Shown here piece by piece: positions 25,905-34,551 of a stretch of DNA of 64,000 nt (its first letter is position 1; every line of letters starts with the position of its first letter). The notes beneath the pieces were generated by a model. That model did no database searches. It saw nothing but the letters and a program-made list of their open reading frames with translations, and was not told the DNA's origin. The stretch covers positions 1 through 64,000 of the forward strand of contig NZ_JRHN01000058.1 in the NCBI RefSeq assembly GCF_001299635.1, read 5' to 3'. Made by a program: the position numbers and the translations under genes. The stretch comes from Clostridioides difficile. Its GTDB lineage: Bacteria > Bacillota > Clostridia > Peptostreptococcales > Peptostreptococcaceae.

Positions 25905-27992
25905 TTATAATTCGTGTTTTTTTATAAAATCAATAATTTCTTTGCCTTCTTTAGCAGTATCTAACGCTCTAAAGAATTCATCTTGCTCCAATAATTCAAC
26001 CAGTTCAGACATAGCACGTAAATGACTATTATTATCTACTGCACTTAAACAAAATACATATTTTACTGGGTCATTTTCATCATTTCCAAACTCAATAGGG
26101 CTATCTAAAGTAGCAATACCTATCGCAATTTCTTTTGACCCAGCTTCTGGTCTAGCATGAGGAAGTGCTACATGTTTTGTAATTACTATGTATGGCCCAG
26201 ATACCTTTGCTGAGTCAATCATTGCATCTACATATCCCTCAGTTACTTTATTGTTTTCAACTAAGGCAGAAGCTGATTGTCTAATAGCATCCTCCCAGTT
26301 CTTAGCTTTTACCTTTAATTTTATTAGTGTTTCACTAGTAATCTCACTTAGCATAGGCCCCTCTCCTTCCTTGGATGTAAAATTCTCTATTTGTGCAAAA
26401 TAAGCTAATAACTCACTTGAAAGCATACTTTCAGAAGTTACTTTTGCATATTTTTTTATTATATTCATAACCTCATCTATTTTAGGTTGTCTTAAGAAAA
26501 TATCTCCCAATTGAATGTACACTTCACGTGTAATCTTATACTTTTCTTTTGTGGTCATAACAGGACTTACTTTAATCACTGGCACATCTGTCTTTAAACC
26601 TTCTGTGTTATAATTAGTAGTAAATACAATGTCTACAGGTTCACTGATATTTTCTAATCCAACCGATTCTGACATTGGTATAAAATGTAAGTCAGGAAAT
26701 AAGTTTGTAAGTTCTGCATGTAAAATAGCTGAACTCCCAACACCATTTGAACAAACTATTAATGCTATTCTTTTTCTAAAATCATCAAACTCTTTTTTAT
26801 TTGAGAAAAGAGTTGCAAAGTGCATTGTTAAGTATGCTAACTCCTCTTCTTGAATTTCTTCTCCAAATAAGCCACAGAATTCTTTCATTGCATTACTTAC
26901 AATTCTATAGACTAATCTATATTCTTCTTTTACCTTTTCACAAATTGGATTATAAATAGGTAATTTAAATAAAAGTCTGTAATAAGCTGGTCTAAAATGA
27001 GAATATAATTGTTTAAATATCTTTTCTTGACTTATATAATAAACCCCACTTAAATACCCAAATCTTGTCATCATTTTATTTACAATTTCTGAAATTACAG
27101 CCTTATCTTCTGTGTCTTCTTCATAATTTCCTACTGATATACCTAAAATCCAAGCACTAATATACATTATATTATGAGGTCTTATATTTTCTTCACTTTC
27201 ATATACTTCTAACAATTCCTTAGCAAATTTATATTCCTTAATTGAACTCATGACTGCAATACTAGGGATATCTATATTTTCTTGAGTAACTATTCTAGTT
27301 GAACACATTCTTGCCTTTAGAAAGATAAATATATAAATAAATTCTATTAATCTATCCTCAACAAAATTAATTTCATATCTTTTTATAAGCTTTAATATAA
27401 TCTTTTTGGCTTCTTCAAATTTATCTAGATTATATTCTTCTATAAAAATATCAAATACTCTTGAACTTTTCTCATTAGACAAAGTTTCTATAATATTCTT
27501 AATAAGTACTCTCCTAATTTCCATCTCATTTCCAACTAAATAATAGCCACTTATACGATTATTCTTGATTTCAATACCCTTTTTTTCAAGATTTGGTATT
27601 AAATCTTTAAAATCAAGATTTACAGTAGACCTACTCACTTTTATAGAGTTTGTAAAATGGTTAATTGAGATATCCTCCATATTAATAAAAAGCATTAGGT
27701 ACATATATAAAAGTCTTTCTTCTTTACTAAAGTAATAAGTATTCTTAGAATAATTTTTTTCTAGAATTTCTTTAATTGCTTTTTTGGTTTCTTTTCTAAC
27801 GATAATATCTTTATCAGCTCTTAAACATATAAGTGGTACTTTTTTTACTTTAAGCATGTCATTGATTTTATTTATTCTATAAGTAATTTGTCTTTTTGAA
27901 GAATTAGATTCCTCTTGTAATCCATTAGTTGTAATCAATGTGCTATTTAATAAAATCTGGAGAATCGATACAATTTCTTTGTCCACTACCAT
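25905..27992 (-). CDS. PRD-containing regulator with EIIB-like and EIIA domains (MtlR/LicR type)
   Basis: 695-residue transcription activator. N-terminal HTH domains (about 1-90, with KRQITYRINKINDML), two PRD modules (about 175-400), an EIIB-like domain around 410-490 with the Cys loop ALIVCSNGVGSS, and a C-terminal EIIA(Fru/Mtl)-type domain (about 540-695) whose active His lies in KHVALPHARPEAGS. PTS phosphorylation of these sites tunes activity. It is first in the operon. Because the cluster lacks an EIIA gene and the terminal domain keeps its catalytic His, this protein may also serve as the EIIA for the transporter; that is inference. A GTAGGG site precedes the ATG. Confidence 0.88.
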   Translation of the reverse strand: MVVDKEIVSILQILLNSTLITTNGLQEESNSSKRQITYRINKINDMLKVKKVPLICLRADKDIIVRKETKKAIKEILEKNYSKNTYYFSKEERLLYMYLMLFINMEDISINHFTNSIKVSRSTVNLDFKDLIPNLEKKGIEIKNNRISGYYLVGNEMEIRRVLIKNIIETLSNEKSSRVFDIFIEEYNLDKFEEAKKIILKLIKRYEINFVEDRLIEFIYIFIFLKARMCSTRIVTQENIDIPSIAVMSSIKEYKFAKELLEVYESEENIRPHNIMYISAWILGISVGNYEEDTEDKAVISEIVNKMMTRFGYLSGVYYISQEKIFKQLYSHFRPAYYRLLFKLPIYNPICEKVKEEYRLVYRIVSNAMKEFCGLFGEEIQEEELAYLTMHFATLFSNKKEFDDFRKRIALIVCSNGVGSSAILHAELTNLFPDLHFIPMSESVGLENISEPVDIVFTTNYNTEGLKTDVPVIKVSPVMTTKEKYKITREVYIQLGDIFLRQPKIDEVMNIIKKYAKVTSESMLSSELLAYFAQIENFTSKEGEGPMLSEITSETLIKLKVKAKNWEDAIRQSASALVENNKVTEGYVDAMIDSAKVSGPYIVITKHVALPHARPEAGSKEIAIGIATLDSPIEFGNDENDPVKYVFCLSAVDNNSHLRAMSELVELLEQDEFFRALDTAKEGKEIIDFIKKHEL

Positions 27993-28184
27993 TAATCCCT
28001 ACTTTCTTATTAAGATTAGTCTTCATATTATCATTGGATTCTTTCATCACCTCCACAATATTTATTTTATTGGAGAATTTTATTGTTTTCAATTTCATTT
28101 AAGTATAACTTTTGTTTTAGATTGAGACAAAAATTATACTTATCTAAAATAGATACTGTAGTACAATTGTAGATTTTATAAATA

Positions 28185-28209
28185 AAAAAGGTTTCTTTAG
28201 TAAAGAAAC
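28185..28209 (-). terminator. Minus-strand hairpin with U-tract
   Basis: GTTTCTTTA-G-TAAAGAAAC, a 9-bp near-complete dyad at 28191-28209. The minus-strand transcript then reads CCTTTTTTATTT. It is the second of two tandem terminator-like elements. Confidence 0.6.
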
Positions 28210-28267
28210 ACAAGAAAAGTGATTTAAATAATAAAAATCATATTAACTTTTAATAAATTGTTCCACC

Positions 28268-28305
28268 TAAAAAAGCACATTAATTTAAAATAAAATTGAT
28301 GTGCC
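28268..28305 (-). terminator. Terminator downstream of isochorismatase-like gene
   Basis: A stem AAGCACATTAATTT / AAATTGATGTGCCTT with one G-U pair; the minus strand ends GTGCTTTTTTAGG, a strong U-tract. Confidence 0.7.
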
Positions 28306-28471
28306 TTATTTTACTTGTACCATTCTAATACATTAGATTTGTTTATTAATTGTACTCTAGTATCATTTTTCTGAAATTAATTTATCTAAATACAAGATTC
28401 ATTAACTTATACCTCTTATGACTTTAATATTTTAAAACCAAGTAGGTTAAATTTTCTTTATTATAAATAGT

Positions 28472-28999
28472 CTATATTTGTTTCATTCTTTTAAGTGTTT
28501 CGTCCAGTGAAATGCATTCTGCGTATCTCCCATTCCATATGAATTCATTGTAGTATTTATATGATTGTTCTGCTGACATAAATAAATTATCAACAGTTGT
28601 ATTTGAATAAGCTGGAACTATCATATTAAAACCATGCTCAAACCCACATTTTATAGTTGCATCAATACAATAATCTGTTTGAAGTCCAACAACAATTATA
28701 TCTTTTTCACCCTTATTTGTTAAGTATTCTAATAGACCAGTTTCCTTAAAAGCACTGTTTACTTTTTTATCAAATATTTTTTCTTTATTGTATGGTTTAA
28801 ATTTTTCATATATCTCAAAGCCATCTTTACTCTTAGTCAACTCATTTTCAGTCCCATCATCATGGCGTACATATATTACTTCTATGTTACTTTTTCTAGC
28901 TATATCAATTAAGTTTTCTATATTTGCTACAAACTCATTAAAATTATATAACTTTTCGTTTGTTATTAGTTTTTGTGTATCAACTACCAATAAAATCAT
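28472..28999 (-). CDS. Isochorismatase-family cysteine hydrolase
   Basis: 175-residue alpha/beta hydrolase of the isochorismatase/nicotinamidase superfamily. The catalytic triad is visible: D7 in LLVVDTQ, the Lys in FDKKVNSAF near residue 79, and the nucleophilic Cys in VVGLQTDYCID near residue 112. Members hydrolyse amides or ureas such as nicotinamide, N-carbamoyl compounds and biuret. The gene stands alone with AAGGAGGAG before the ATG and its own terminator, so its substrate cannot be inferred. Confidence 0.88.
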   Translation of the reverse strand: MILLVVDTQKLITNEKLYNFNEFVANIENLIDIARKSNIEVIYVRHDDGTENELTKSKDGFEIYEKFKPYNKEKIFDKKVNSAFKETGLLEYLTNKGEKDIIVVGLQTDYCIDATIKCGFEHGFNMIVPAYSNTTVDNLFMSAEQSYKYYNEFIWNGRYAECISLDETLKRMKQI

Positions 29000-29160
29000 A
29001 TTTACTCCTCCTTAGATGTTATTTTAAAATTTCTTTATATTTTACCATAAAAAGTGAATACAATATTATTGAGTTTTTCTTTGTAAAAATTCTACTAATC
29101 TAAATCTAGGCATGCCTGAGTAAACATAGTATTCACAATCTTTTGATATTTTGTAGACAT

Positions 29161-29225
29161 AAAAATATTCCCTTTATGATAACAGTTTTATTATTTCAAC
29201 TCTATATCATAAAAGGAATGTCTTA
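29161..29225 (-). terminator. Terminator of the LVIVD/flavoprotein operon
   Basis: A 15-bp inverted repeat with one mismatch (ATTCCCTTTATGATA / TATCATAAAAGGAAT, arms 29167-29181 and 29205-29219). The minus strand continues TATTTTTATG. It lies about 50 nt past the last gene. Confidence 0.75.
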
Positions 29226-29272
29226 ATCTTTAAATACACCATAAACACTTTTTAATAAATATCTTATAACTT

Positions 29273-30121
29273 TTATCTCATTGGAATATATCCACGATAC
29301 TGTGAATATGCATCCATCGTTGCTATATCACCTAAAAATACTGATGCGATATTGAATTGTGGCTTTAGATATGGAAACTCCTCTTCTTGCGCCCATGCTG
29401 GTTTTTTAATAAATGATTTTGCATCTTCAACTACAGCTTTATACCACTCTTCTTCTCCTTCAAACCATAGTTCTACTACACGGTCAAATGCAGTTGCACC
29501 ATAGTTAATCATGATTTTACTGCTTACAAAGCGATTAACATAGCAACAGTTTGTAAAGTATGGAACTATCTCATCATAGAACCATTTTTCTCCTTCTTCT
29601 TTAGAAATACCCTCTGGATACTTAATCATAAATTGCCAGCGATAGTTTGGACCATCTTGTACAGTACGTCCTTTTCCTCTAAAATCTTCTTCCCAGTTTA
29701 TTGGGACAAAAGCAAATATAAATGGTGGACATCCATTGTCACCACCTACTGCACGCCCTGCATCTCCACTTTCTGCATTCTCATGAACCTTTTTATTCTC
29801 CACATCTGGTATGCATCCTTGCCAACGAAGAACATCCATAGGCATGTATTCTGTCATAATTCTATTTGCCATCTCAGGCATATGTTCATCTACAAGCCAA
29901 TAATGCTCTGTTAATTGCATCTTACGTACACCAAAACGTTCTCCTTCATTTGGTGTAGGATATGCCTGATAAAAAGCATATTTAGTGCAATATGGCCCAA
30001 AATTACTAATACTATCTGGAATATGATAGCGATATAACCAATCCATTAATTTGGGTCTATACTCTTCCTTAGCAAGTCCTACATATATTAAACTCCTCAT
30101 TATTTTAAATTCAAACCCCAT
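29273..30121 (-). CDS. Tandem EthD-like (dimeric alpha-beta barrel) protein
   Basis: 282 residues, no signal peptide. I do not recognise a named family, but two ferredoxin-like halves can be traced. The first runs LIYVGLAKEEYRPKLMDWLYRYHIPDSI to about residue 95; the second runs QFMIKYPEGISKEEGEKWFYDEIVPYF and closes with DRVVELWFEGEEEWYKAVVED, which is the EthD/stress-barrel pattern. A Gly/Asp-rich insertion separates them. The ATG at 30121 has GGGAGG upstream. It is the last gene of a five-gene operon with a propeller and an iron-sulfur flavoprotein. EthD-like barrels often bind or convert cyclic or aromatic compounds; that role here is inference. Confidence 0.6.
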   Translation of the reverse strand: MGFEFKIMRSLIYVGLAKEEYRPKLMDWLYRYHIPDSISNFGPYCTKYAFYQAYPTPNEGERFGVRKMQLTEHYWLVDEHMPEMANRIMTEYMPMDVLRWQGCIPDVENKKVHENAESGDAGRAVGGDNGCPPFIFAFVPINWEEDFRGKGRTVQDGPNYRWQFMIKYPEGISKEEGEKWFYDEIVPYFTNCCYVNRFVSSKIMINYGATAFDRVVELWFEGEEEWYKAVVEDAKSFIKKPAWAQEEEFPYLKPQFNIASVFLGDIATMDAYSQYRGYIPMR

Positions 30122-30157
30122 AAACACCCTCCCATAATCAAATTATATTCACATGCT

Positions 30158-30670
30158 TCAATTTCCCATTGTTTTGTCTTTGTTTAAAATACCCCTAGTA
30201 AACAAATCTACACCTGCTCCCACATACCACACTCCTACTGCCATAGCTACAGCAATTTGAATACAAATGCTCTGTAAGTTAATAAGGCTTTCACCTGTCA
30301 TAATAGTTAGACCTATAGCCCAACCACAAAGCCATGATGGTAAGAAAAGTATTTTTTCAAATAAAGATGCGATTATAACTGCAAAAAATCCTAATATACT
30401 AAGTGTTAAAAATAATTCTAGGTTTTGATTGAAGTTTATATGTTCCATAATTAAAATTGCCAATACTGCCCACAAATCTCCACACCAAAAACCAAACATT
30501 ATTTTTAATCCATCTTTTTGTTTATTGCCATTGGTTACATATAATCCTGCACAAATTAATGCTACAGCTCCAGTCTTTATCCCTATGTAAGGTGCTAACA
30601 CTGCCCATAAAGGAGGTAATAAAGCAATCCCTATAGACAGTGTTAATATTTCTTTTTTCTTTCTATCCAT
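30158..30670 (-). CDS. DUF1097-like membrane protein
   Basis: 170 residues with about five to six hydrophobic helices (ILTLSIGIALLPPLWAVLAP, then TGAVALICAGLYV, AVLAILIMEHI, LFLTLSILGFFAVIIASLF, LCGWAIGLTIM and AVAMAVGVWYVGAG). It resembles DUF1097 (YjcB-like) membrane proteins. The ATG overlaps the stop codon of the preceding 69-aa gene by 8 nt, implying translational coupling. It probably acts as a small permease or a membrane partner for the operon's enzymes, but transport has not been shown for the family. Confidence 0.65.
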   Translation of the reverse strand: MDRKKKEILTLSIGIALLPPLWAVLAPYIGIKTGAVALICAGLYVTNGNKQKDGLKIMFGFWCGDLWAVLAILIMEHINFNQNLELFLTLSILGFFAVIIASLFEKILFLPSWLCGWAIGLTIMTGESLINLQSICIQIAVAMAVGVWYVGAGVDLFTRGILNKDKTMGN

Positions 30671-30872
30671 TTTCCATATTGTAATTAGCATATTCTCTAG
30701 ATTGCCTTATCTCTACCAACCTAGTTGCTACTGGATTTACAATCGTAGATACTACAAAATAAATTAAGTATAGTGGCATTATTAGTGCTACAACTGACCT
30801 TATAAAGACTATAGGGATATTTCTTACTGTATTAACAAATACAATTTGTCTAAAACTTGATTTCTTTTTCAT
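30663..30872 (-). CDS. Small membrane protein (69 aa)
   Basis: 69 residues with one long hydrophobic stretch (VVALIMPLYLIYFVVSTIV, residues ~27-45) and basic N-terminus, so probably one membrane-spanning helix with the C-terminus carrying a charged tail. AGGAGG lies 8 nt before the ATG. It lies between the flavoprotein and the DUF1097-like gene, overlapping the latter. I do not recognise a family; a small subunit of a two-component membrane complex with the DUF1097-like protein is a natural guess. Confidence 0.65.
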   Translation of the reverse strand: MKKKSSFRQIVFVNTVRNIPIVFIRSVVALIMPLYLIYFVVSTIVNPVATRLVEIRQSREYANYNMENG

Positions 30873-30920
30873 ATAATAGGCCTCCTATAACACTCCTTAA
30901 AAAGAACCTTTATATTTCAA

Positions 30921-31877
30921 TTATTCTCCTAATGAAACTTCAACTTGCTTTTCTTTAATCAATGGTTCTATAAAATTATAAGCTACTTTTCTTTCTTTAA
31001 ATTCTGTTGTTTTACGAACTTCTGCATAATGACCTTCCATTCTTTTAATATCATCACCATGTATAAACTTACCTGATAAAGTGTCATGAGCATGTCCTAA
31101 TTGCTCTTTTGGAAAACTAAATATAGTTTTTCCACTTGTTGTATCTAATTCTCCAACTATGCCACATAGAGCACATATTGACTTTTTAGTACCTGGTTCA
31201 AGGTAGAATAGCCTATTATGGCAATGCGGACAGACTCCTTCTTCTCCTTGGTATGAAGCTTTTTCGAAATCTTTTGCTGCTTCAACTATATTCATCCCTA
31301 TTTGACTAACTTGAGCAAGTTTTTCATCATTCATGACTAGTTCCTTTGCCCATGGAAACCAAGTATTATCTATCACTTTCCACATTGGTATTAGGGCTAG
31401 CATAGCATGTTCACATTGAACTCTTGTCCCCCAGTCTGAACCACCTATTCCCATAAATGATACTACTTTATCTTTAAGTATCCTTGGGTCTGGAATTTTT
31501 CCCCCCGTAGCTTCTGCAACTTTTGTTCCTATAATATTATTTCCCTTGTCTACTCTTGGCCCAAAACGGTCCATTATAGTATGAAATAATCCTGATGCTC
31601 CTTCTTCGAATATTGGGTCTGAGAATACTATCCCATCTGCGTCTTTTATTTTATCAAGTAACCATTCAAAGTCATCTTTTAGTATACACATACTACCTTT
31701 TCCAGATAATAAAGTCTTAACACATGCACAACACCCAGTGCAATGTTTAATATTAAGAGATGACATTTGAATAAATTCTACTTCAGCTCCTACTTCTTGA
31801 GCTCCTTTAAGTGCCACTTTGCACATTGTGTCATTATTTCCATTTTTCGTTCCAAAAGAAATACCTAATATTTTCAT
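30921..31877 (-). CDS. Iron-sulfur flavoprotein (NADPH-dependent FMN reductase family) with zinc ribbon
   Basis: 318 residues. An N-terminal flavodoxin-like fold (MKILGISFGTKNGNNDTMCK) contains the compact cluster motif C46-x2-C49-x2-C52-x11-C64, as in Isf-type iron-sulfur flavoproteins, and FSDPIFEEGASGLFHTIMDRF at the FMN site. Unusually, a C-terminal extension carries a four-Cys zinc ribbon, C216-x2-C219 and C235-x2-C238, and about 80 further residues. It would shuttle electrons between FMN, a [4Fe-4S] cluster and an organic substrate. It is the second gene of the operon, 26 nt after the propeller gene. The reduced substrate is unknown. Confidence 0.8.
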   Translation of the reverse strand: MKILGISFGTKNGNNDTMCKVALKGAQEVGAEVEFIQMSSLNIKHCTGCCACVKTLLSGKGSMCILKDDFEWLLDKIKDADGIVFSDPIFEEGASGLFHTIMDRFGPRVDKGNNIIGTKVAEATGGKIPDPRILKDKVVSFMGIGGSDWGTRVQCEHAMLALIPMWKVIDNTWFPWAKELVMNDEKLAQVSQIGMNIVEAAKDFEKASYQGEEGVCPHCHNRLFYLEPGTKKSICALCGIVGELDTTSGKTIFSFPKEQLGHAHDTLSGKFIHGDDIKRMEGHYAEVRKTTEFKERKVAYNFIEPLIKEKQVEVSLGE

Positions 31878-31903
31878 ATTTAACTCTCCCTCTTTAGTGT
31901 TTA

Positions 31904-33292
31904 TTAATCTTCTTTCATTTTTAATATATAGAACCCATCATCTAGAGCATCTATAATGATGTATCCTCTATCATCAACAATAATATCTTCTGTTACTGCT
32001 AAACGTGGTCCAGGGAATCCTGGGAAATAAGACTCTTCTGGTGCTTTATTTGGATTTGGTGGTATAAAATATGCTAATTCTTTGATATAATATGGGTCTG
32101 ATACATCGTAAACTCTTAAACCTGCATGGAAATAACAGCAATACACTCTATCTCCTCTTTGCTCTAACCATGGCTTATTATCCATTGGTTCGTGAAGGTT
32201 ATGTGGTCCAAATGGTCCTGGTTTTCCTAGCCCTGCAACATTAAAATTAGGATAAGGAAAATCTTTTGGTACTTCAGGATATGGGAACTGAGCAATTAAT
32301 GTCGGTTTTGTTGGATTGCTAACATCAACCATATGTATATTATTCATAGCTTGGACATCTGTAATATTCTCTGGTTTAAAAAACTGAAAACGTTCTCCTT
32401 CGTTTTGAACAACAACCAAATCCCTTCCTGGTAATGGTAGTGCTGTATGCGTTCTTGCTCCTGCAAGTCTGCTAGAAAACGCAGGCATAAATGGTAATTC
32501 GCCCAAACATCTTGGTCTTGTTAAATCCTCAACATCTAACACAACTAAACCGGCTCCTCCATAACCACAATAGGCTTTTTTATCTCTTACAAATGGAGGT
32601 CCATGAAGCCATCCTTTATCCATAAATTCTGGACAATGAGGTGCTCCTGGATCAAATGTTCTATTTGGATATCCATCTGCATATTGGTCTGGTCTCCACC
32701 ACTTACCTATTTCTACTGGATTAGTTGGGTCTATTATATCTATAATTCTATAAATCATTCCTTCAAATCCAACACAGTCACTTGATAAGTGTACATATCT
32801 TCCACCATTATACATAAATCTATGAACACCCATTACATGCTTTAATCCACAATCCCAATATCCTAAAAACTTAGGATTTAGAGGGTCCTCTTTTAAACTA
32901 TATATTCTAATTCCTGCTTCACACTTAATACTTTCTAATTTAGCTTGGTCAACAAGTGCTCCTGGCCCACTTCCACAGCTCATAGCTACTATCATTAAAT
33001 CATCTGCTATTTGAATTTTTGGAGTTGTTGTTGTAGGATACTCTTTTGGATCTAACACTTGAAAGTGTTTAATAAATTCTGGATTATAAGGATTTGTAAT
33101 GTCACTAATCATTACTCCATTCTTTTTACTTCCCCCAAAACAACACCCATATAAATAATATTTCTCATCTCTTTTATAAAGCGCCATTTGAAACATTCCA
33201 CAAGTTCCATCTAAGTTGTTAAAGGAACAAACTTCAAGGTTTTTGATATATCCGTTATTACCTTCACCTTTTGCATAAAATTTATCTTCCAT
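31904..33292 (-). CDS. LVIVD-repeat beta-propeller protein
   Basis: 462 residues, cytosolic (no signal peptide). Repeats of about 50-60 residues end in the LVIVD pattern: VMISDITNPYNPEFI, IRIYSLKEDPLNPKF, YRIIDIIDPTNPVEI, LVVLDVEDLTRPRCL, IHMVDVSNPTKPTLI and LRVYDVSDPYYIKEL, followed by FYILKMKED. Six to seven blades would close a propeller. Such domains are known in surface and enzymatic proteins without a single function. Conserved His, Asp and Cys residues between blades (VMGVHRFMYNG, GPHNLHEP) could bind metal. It is the first gene of the operon, divergent from the LysR gene; AAAGGAG precedes the ATG. Confidence 0.8.
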   Translation of the reverse strand: MEDKFYAKGEGNNGYIKNLEVCSFNNLDGTCGMFQMALYKRDEKYYLYGCCFGGSKKNGVMISDITNPYNPEFIKHFQVLDPKEYPTTTTPKIQIADDLMIVAMSCGSGPGALVDQAKLESIKCEAGIRIYSLKEDPLNPKFLGYWDCGLKHVMGVHRFMYNGGRYVHLSSDCVGFEGMIYRIIDIIDPTNPVEIGKWWRPDQYADGYPNRTFDPGAPHCPEFMDKGWLHGPPFVRDKKAYCGYGGAGLVVLDVEDLTRPRCLGELPFMPAFSSRLAGARTHTALPLPGRDLVVVQNEGERFQFFKPENITDVQAMNNIHMVDVSNPTKPTLIAQFPYPEVPKDFPYPNFNVAGLGKPGPFGPHNLHEPMDNKPWLEQRGDRVYCCYFHAGLRVYDVSDPYYIKELAYFIPPNPNKAPEESYFPGFPGPRLAVTEDIIVDDRGYIIIDALDDGFYILKMKED

Positions 33293-33387
33293 TTTTTCTC
33301 CTTTCTTATCTAGGTTATTATCAATTGATATACTTTCATTTTATGGGATAAACTCAGTCAAATCCAATATCGTTTTTATGGGAATAT

Positions 33388-33402
33388 ATAAGTTATTCTT
33401 AT
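33388..33402. promoter_or_regulatory. LysR-type binding site (T-N11-A) between LVIVD operon and LysR gene
   Basis: A perfect dyad ATAAG-TTATT-CTTAT contains TAAGTTATTCTTA, the T-N11-A core of LysR-family boxes. It lies 96 bp from the LVIVD start and 160 bp from the LysR start, in the divergent control region. Confidence 0.55.
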
Positions 33403-33562
33403 TAATAAATTTATAAAATTTAATGTAAATTCACATTTAAACATATATTTTTATACAAATATTTTCTAATATTATTTAAAAGTAAGTTTCCTTATACTAT
33501 AATAAGTTTTAATTATATAACTAATGTTTACAAGCAAGATAAGTTTAAAAAGGGGTGATTCT

Positions 33563-34444
33563 TTGAATACTAAACAATTGGAATATTTTATATCTGTAGC
33601 AGAAAATTTAAGTTTTACCAAAACAGCAGAAAAATTTTATATTTCTCAAACTGCTGTTACACAACAAATTAAAGCCTTAGAAGAACAGATACATGTAACT
33701 CTGTTTACAAGAAGCAAACGACACGTTGAGCTGACTCCAGCCGGAAAAGTTTTTTTATCTGAGGCACGCACTATAATAAAAAATATCAATGATGCTATTG
33801 CAAAAACACAAAAATTTGCAAATGGTTTTTCTGGAACTTTAAGCATTGGGATTTTAATCGGATATGAAAAAAACAAACTTCAGCAATATTTAAAAGAATT
33901 TTCTCATACATACCCTAACATATCTATGGAACTCTGTACTAATGAGATGACTGAGCTTTTAAACTTAGTGAAAAATAATTTTATGGACCTTGCTTTTGTT
34001 ATTAATCCAGAAAATCAGCCATTAAAAGGTTTTGAATATAAAACTGTAGCAAGATATTCTTTAGTTGCCCTTTTACCCCCTGGACATCCTCTTTATAATA
34101 AAGAGTGTATTGATTTAATTGAGTTACAACATGAGAAATTTATTTTTGTAAAGGAGACAGGAGATGAATATGGTCAAAAATCTATGATACAAGATAGATA
34201 TCGTGAAGCAGGATTTGTACCTAATGTGGTACAACGTTCAAATAATCTCAATACTATTGAATCTCTAGTAGCCTCTAATATGGGTGTATCCATATTGCCT
34301 TCATTTTGTGCTGTAGGTAATATGATAGAGCATGATATTTCAATTGTTCCTATAAAGGAAGTACAGAATAGAATTGAAGTTGTAGTTGTATGGAATAAAA
34401 ACAATACAAACCCAGCATTAGAAAAATTTATTTCTATAATATAA
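33563..34444 (+). CDS. LysR-family transcriptional regulator
   Basis: 293 residues, the usual LysR length. The winged HTH is QLEYFISVAENLSFTKTAEKFYISQTAVTQQIKALE in segments; the effector-binding domain (from ~90) has the alternating alpha/beta pattern starting LSIGILIGYEKNKLQQYL. The TTG start at 33563 has AAGGGGTGAT upstream; an ATG 13 codons earlier has no Shine-Dalgarno and would add an atypical tail. It diverges from the LVIVD/flavoprotein operon, with a T-N11-A dyad between, and probably activates that operon with a pathway metabolite as inducer. Confidence 0.9.
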   Translation: MNTKQLEYFISVAENLSFTKTAEKFYISQTAVTQQIKALEEQIHVTLFTRSKRHVELTPAGKVFLSEARTIIKNINDAIAKTQKFANGFSGTLSIGILIGYEKNKLQQYLKEFSHTYPNISMELCTNEMTELLNLVKNNFMDLAFVINPENQPLKGFEYKTVARYSLVALLPPGHPLYNKECIDLIELQHEKFIFVKETGDEYGQKSMIQDRYREAGFVPNVVQRSNNLNTIESLVASNMGVSILPSFCAVGNMIEHDISIVPIKEVQNRIEVVVVWNKNNTNPALEKFISII

Positions 34445-34465
34445 AATTAATTAATATTGATTATA

Positions 34466-34510
34466 AAAATAGCATTAGCCATTTTTCATGGTTAATGCTA
34501 TTTTTTATTC
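34466..34510. terminator. Bidirectional terminator between lysR and araC genes
   Basis: A 16-bp stem with one G-U pair (AAAATAGCATTAGCCA / TGGTTAATGCTATTTT), flanked by A-rich and T-rich tracts so that it can stop both converging transcripts. Confidence 0.85.
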
Positions 34511-34551
34511 TTTATTTTTTAAACTTTATTCTATATAAAAATAATATCTTA

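Larger units (their letters stand above)
27993..28471. other. Intergenic region between the PTS regulator and the isochorismatase-like gene
   Basis: 479 bp with no ORF. It holds the minus-strand promoter of the PTS operon (not clearly resolved) and two strong minus-strand hairpins with U-tracts, annotated separately. Confidence 0.5.
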
